From contig OY978528.1 in the NCBI GenBank assembly GCA_963854835.1, forward strand, positions 53,664,508 through 53,728,507: DNA of 64,000 bases. The letters run 5' to 3'. A program made the position numbers and the translations under genes. A model generated the notes under the pieces. That model was not told the DNA's origin and did no database searches. It was given only the letters and a program-made list of their open reading frames with translations. Every line of letters begins with the position of its first letter. The stretch's first letter is position 1. Below are positions 60,549 to 64,000 of the stretch, in pieces. The stretch is from Megamerina dolium (Eukaryota > Arthropoda > Insecta > Diptera > Megamerinidae).

Positions 60549-60720
60549 GACGGGACCTACTTATATTAGCCGGCTCCGAACGGCAGAACCCTTGTGACAT
60601 CACTTTAACTTAGTTTTGTCACAGAGCTCTTTTAGGAAGCATTGTTAGCAAATTGTTACTGCCGGAAAAATTGCCAATTCTTGCCAGCAGGTGTGTACCG
60701 TTCCAAAGAAAAATCTTTTC
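60549..60720 (-). mobile_element. SINE, copy 5, body only, tail-to-tail with copy 4
   Basis: In minus orientation: AATTTTTCCGGCAGTAACAA, GAGCTCTGTGACAAAACTAA, GTGATGTCACAAGGGTTC, CGGAGCCGGCTAATATAAG. It lacks the tRNA-like head and the far 3' tail. It directly follows copy 4 in opposite orientation. Confidence 0.8.
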
Positions 60721-62085
60721 GAAATTAAAGATGATAATATACATAGAAATACATTATGTAATCTTTGATAAACACCCCTTTTCTAAATGGAGTTATTGAA
60801 AAAGTAGATTTACTTTAACTCATACCTTCTCTATCGTCTTACATCACGCACTGGCACAGAGAGGACAATGTTCAAAATAATTAGTGTAGATTAATAAAAA
60901 TGTTAATTTATGCCAATTTAATAGAAAAGAATCCCACAAAGACAAAGACAACTTGGCACAGGAACTAGGCTTGACTTTTTCTTTGAAGTATTTTCATGTC
61001 AAGTTTTTTAAACTACTATTCAAACATGTGTAAGTGTTATTTACCACACCTCCTCTCACTTTGATCATTCAACTAGTGGTGCACCATCTTTTAAATGACA
61101 ACCTGCAACCAACAACAGCAAAACAACAAAACAAATGTAAAAGGGAAAAGGGGCGTTAATGCATGCGTGCTTATGCGTAAGTACATGTGGTAATTTTATA
61201 CATAAATGCATCATATGAATGTATGTATTTTGCAAGCTGCATACAAAAAAGGGTGTGTCACAACACTTCAAGCTTAAGACAAAATGGCGCGTAAATTATT
61301 ACTAACGCCTTGTGCGTTCAGCCATGTGAGTAGTGTATGTAGTGTGCACACATGTTATGTATTTACTCGTACGTATTTGTTTGCCATCACACAAACACAA
61401 CAATGATAAATTCTTTAATTTATTATTTTCTTCATTAATGTTGTTGTTGTTGACAAATATTAGAGCGTGCATCTACATACATGTACATCCATATGTGCAT
61501 GATGGAGTAAATGTTTATGAATAAAAAGCAAGTAACTCCTTCACTGCGAAGGGTTTGAATACGTATGCGTATGACTACATGTCTATGTATGTATGTATAT
61601 ATGAAATATGAATATGATGTGTTAAAGAATTGATTTCTGACAGCCGTTGTATACACATGCAAGTACTCATATGTTCAAATTGTATATAGAAGTGCGCAGC
61701 ACTGTAGAACAATACAAACAATAGTAATAGGAATCGTTGTGTTTGAGGCGTTGAAATTGACACCTCGCGCAGAGACAAAAATGAGAATGTACAAAATGCA
61801 AAAAAAATACGGAAAAAAAATATACCCTTTTTCTCAAAATTCAACTGGATTTTTTGATATGCATATATATGTTAGTATATAAACATGTATATACGTGCAT
61901 ATTTTTTATTTTTGGTTCACTCTCTTGAAATTGAAAAAAAAGTTGCTTAGCGCATACCCATATGGGCTTGTATTTTAATTCTTCACACTTAAGTGACATA
62001 AGTGTAAGTTACAGTGCATCCATATCTAAGTATATGTTCATATATATATATATAGACATATATATGCATATATAGATATTAGCAC
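60721..62085. other. AT-rich spacer with simple repeats
   Basis: TGTATGTATGTATATA (61585-61600) and a TA run (62041-62054). No gene is visible. Confidence 0.45.
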
Positions 62086-62325
62086 ATTAGAGTGGGTCAA
62101 CGAACAAAGTTTCATATTGTCTATAAAATATCGTTCCACCTACAAAAGGGTTCCAAAAATAACCCAAATGAGGATCTTATCGTAAATTCGATATAAAATA
62201 ACCAACTTTTCTACCCATCCATACCGTTGCATCGCTTAATCTCTCCTACGTTGGTGCTGAATATTGAACAAATTATTTTGCATGTATTAGGCTAGTCCAA
62301 AAAATACGGATCGACCCAATCTAAT
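62086..62325. mobile_element. 240-bp MITE with TTAGANTGGGTC ends, TA-flanked
   Basis: The left end ATTAGAGTGGGTCAACGAAC and the right end, read in reverse as ATTAGATTGGGTCGATCCGT, are inverted copies (14 of 20 identical) with TA at both borders, as for Tc1/mariner insertions. The interior is non-coding. Confidence 0.5.
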
Positions 62326-62424
62326 AAACGTATATAATGGATATGTAAGTAAATATATTGTACAATATGTATATTCATATGAATACAGTGATGAGGGAAA
62401 TGAGCAACAATAGCGTTTTACCGC

Positions 62425-62640
62425 GGGATTTTAGGATTCTCAAATCTCCAATAACAATTCTATGCCGCCAGCGTGTAAACCACAACAAACAGTCAATTTG
62501 AATGGATGCAATGGTGACTCAATGACAGTCTGAGGATTGTCTTCGGTCCATCTACGACAATTTTGTTTATTAACGTAACCGTTCAGTCAGATATTATGCC
62601 GACTAAAATGGATGAATTGCTCTATGAACTTCGCGAATAG
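62425..62640 (-). pseudogene. Tc1/mariner-superfamily transposase fragment
   Basis: On the minus strand, from about 62593, an open frame reads LNGYVNKQNCRRWTEDNPQT then VIESPLHPFKLTVCCGLHAG and GIELL. This fits the insect transposase pattern GYVNKQNCRIWGxENPxxxxExPxHPxKxTVWCGLxAGGIIGPYFF, the middle of the catalytic domain following the first Asp. Upstream KIILF...IHF is a decayed form of KIIFSDEAHF, so the catalytic Asp itself is lost. WCG is changed to CCG and the downstream part is frameshifted. The rest of the protein is absent. It differs clearly from the mariner-type relic at 43.6 kb. Confidence 0.75.
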
Positions 62641-63097
62641 AATAATTTTTTTAAAATAAATTTTCCCAATTGGGAAACGTTGTTCTGGCGGTTAAAGATT
62701 CATGATGAAATGGCAAATTTTACTGAACAGAAATGTCAATACTGTTTGACAATTCTCATCTGTCAAACCATAAATATCCATACCGAAAGATCTCATGCTG
62801 CAAAAAAACATCCGCCTGTGACAGGCGGCGCTAAAAGTACCGTGATAGTAACAAATACCATATATCACCAAATATTGTGGTATTATCGTAGCATTGTGGT
62901 ATTTATGTGGTTCAAATACTACGCACTAAACACGACTAAACACAGCTCGAATTATAGTAAACATGACTACAATAGAAAGGTTAATATGTCATATAAGTAT
63001 TTATATAAGTCAAGTCATATAAGTCAAGTATGTATAACTTATCAACATATTTAGAATAAATATTAATAAAATCAACATTTATAACAATATAAACACA
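62641..63097. other. Spacer
   Basis: A 124-codon plus-strand frame at 62680-63054 lies mostly outside the transposase relic, but its product shows no known motif. GCCTGTGACAGGC (62813-62825) is a short hairpin. Confidence 0.4.
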
Positions 63098-63148
63098 TTA
63101 ACCCATTCACAACTAACGAGTCGTATACGTTGGTCGTGAATGGGTTAA
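63098..63148. mobile_element. 51-bp TTAA-flanked hairpin
   Basis: TTAACCCATTCACAACTAAC (63098-63117) pairs with GTTGGTCGTGAATGGGTTAA (63129-63148), 19 of 21 over the whole arms, around a 9-nt loop. TTAA at both borders and CCC just inside are the hallmarks of piggyBac-type insertions, so this could be an extremely short deletion derivative. Confidence 0.45.
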
Positions 63149-64000
63149 GATATATAAATGAACCAGATCAGCATGCATACGTAACATAAAGTGTAAATAA
63201 GCAGTACATATATGTAACCAAACAGAACAAGTATAAACGAACTATAGCAACATGTATACATGTATACGTTACATAAAATGTTGTATACATGTATACGTCA
63301 CATAAAATGTATATATACAAATTTAAACATTTGTATATTAACTCTCTGGAAACTAAAAATACACTATGTAGAATGCAAAACAAAAAAAGCTAAGGTATCT
63401 ATATAGATCTTAAGAACTATTTAAATTACCAAGTGTTTAATTTGAAAAAAATTGAACTATTTTGCTCCTTATTGTATAAAATGCATATATACATAAACTG
63501 CAAGCATACTCATGCTCTTAGCAATTCGGTTAATTATTGTGCAAAAAGAAGACATCGTGCGAATGAACCACCATCATCATACATATCGTATATCTACGTA
63601 TTTATGTAAAAACAGACAAGTACAAAGTTGGACGGACAAACATGAATGATATAAACGAAAGGATGCAATCGTCTCGAAATATGTATAAAAGGAATAAAAA
63701 ACAAATAAACCAAATTTAAAAATAAAAAAACACCTAAAAAGGAAAAATGACAGGAAATTTGAGTACTTTGTACAAAAACGAGAAACTCTTGACAAACTGC
63801 ATACAAACACACGCTACGCATATGCAAACACAAATATGTACATATATAACACTTCATCCAGAGATATGAACTCGTATGTATGTACTTACTATATGCATAT
63901 TCATGGCAAACTATGTACATATATGTGTACGTGTATGTATGTATATACGAGGGTTGCCTTATATATATTTTTTTTTAGCGTATGATCTAGTTACGAACTA
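63149..64000. other. AT-rich spacer, no gene seen
   Basis: Tandem-like repeats of ACATGTATACATGTATACGTTACATAAAATGT type occur at 63250-63310. No coding signal. Confidence 0.5.

Noticed and set aside
62680..63054. 124-codon plus-strand frame
   Set aside because: It has no motif, begins near the transposase relic and runs into AT-rich repeat sequence with Tyr/Ser/Lys bias.

Overview
This window looks like transposon-dense, gene-poor DNA from a higher fly, most likely a true fruit fly (Tephritidae). The reasons are its strongly AT-rich base composition, the many CATATGTA/TACATA-type simple repeats, and a set of decayed insect mobile elements. The species assignment is inference. I find no convincing host protein-coding exon, no tRNA or rRNA gene and no CRISPR array. 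Every recognisable protein segment belongs to a mobile element, apart from one decayed zinc-finger-like exon (about 37.18-37.35 kb) that probably also comes from a transposon.

Layout. 3.3-6.3 kb: a decayed non-LTR retrotransposon (I/LOA/R1-like), plus strand, split by a tRNA-derived SINE with a 13-bp target duplication. 6.46-6.76 kb: RTE-like LINE fragment. 7.76-8.80 kb: hAT-type non-autonomous transposon with an 8-bp target duplication. 10.0-10.7 kb: another RTE-like fragment abutting a 528-bp inverted-repeat element. 13.0-13.2 kb: Tc1-like MITE. 13.4-15.0 kb: a second I/LOA/R1-like LINE keeping reverse transcriptase and RNase H motifs. 15.42-15.61 kb: a 191-bp hairpin element. 17.57-17.99 kb: a GAGA-rich, promoter-like stretch. 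27.4-28.4 kb: a copy of a repeat family with ~150-bp monomers, interrupted by a SINE. 34.39-35.48 kb: a 5'-truncated, apparently young jockey-type LINE. 40.2-41.2 kb: an element with ACCCTRCAAA ends. 43.6-44.5 kb: a decayed mariner transposase. 49.4-53.15 kb: two copies of the ~150-bp-monomer family, one folded into a 1.2-kb foldback palindrome. 54.1-54.9 kb: a diverged tandem array. 59.4-60.7 kb: a cluster of SINE copies. 62.1-63.15 kb: a small MITE, a Tc1/mariner-type transposase fragment and a TTAA-flanked hairpin.

The parts relate as parasite and carrier. The SINE has RNA polymerase III boxes A and B in a tRNA-like head and a 3' tail resembling the end of the 3.3-6.3 kb LINE, as expected if it borrowed that LINE's machinery. 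The most unusual structures are the foldback element at 49.4-50.6 kb and its head-to-tail relative at 51.6-53.1 kb. The latter carries a CCACGCC-type motif every 142-156 bp. All family calls rest on motifs read by eye; no database search was possible.
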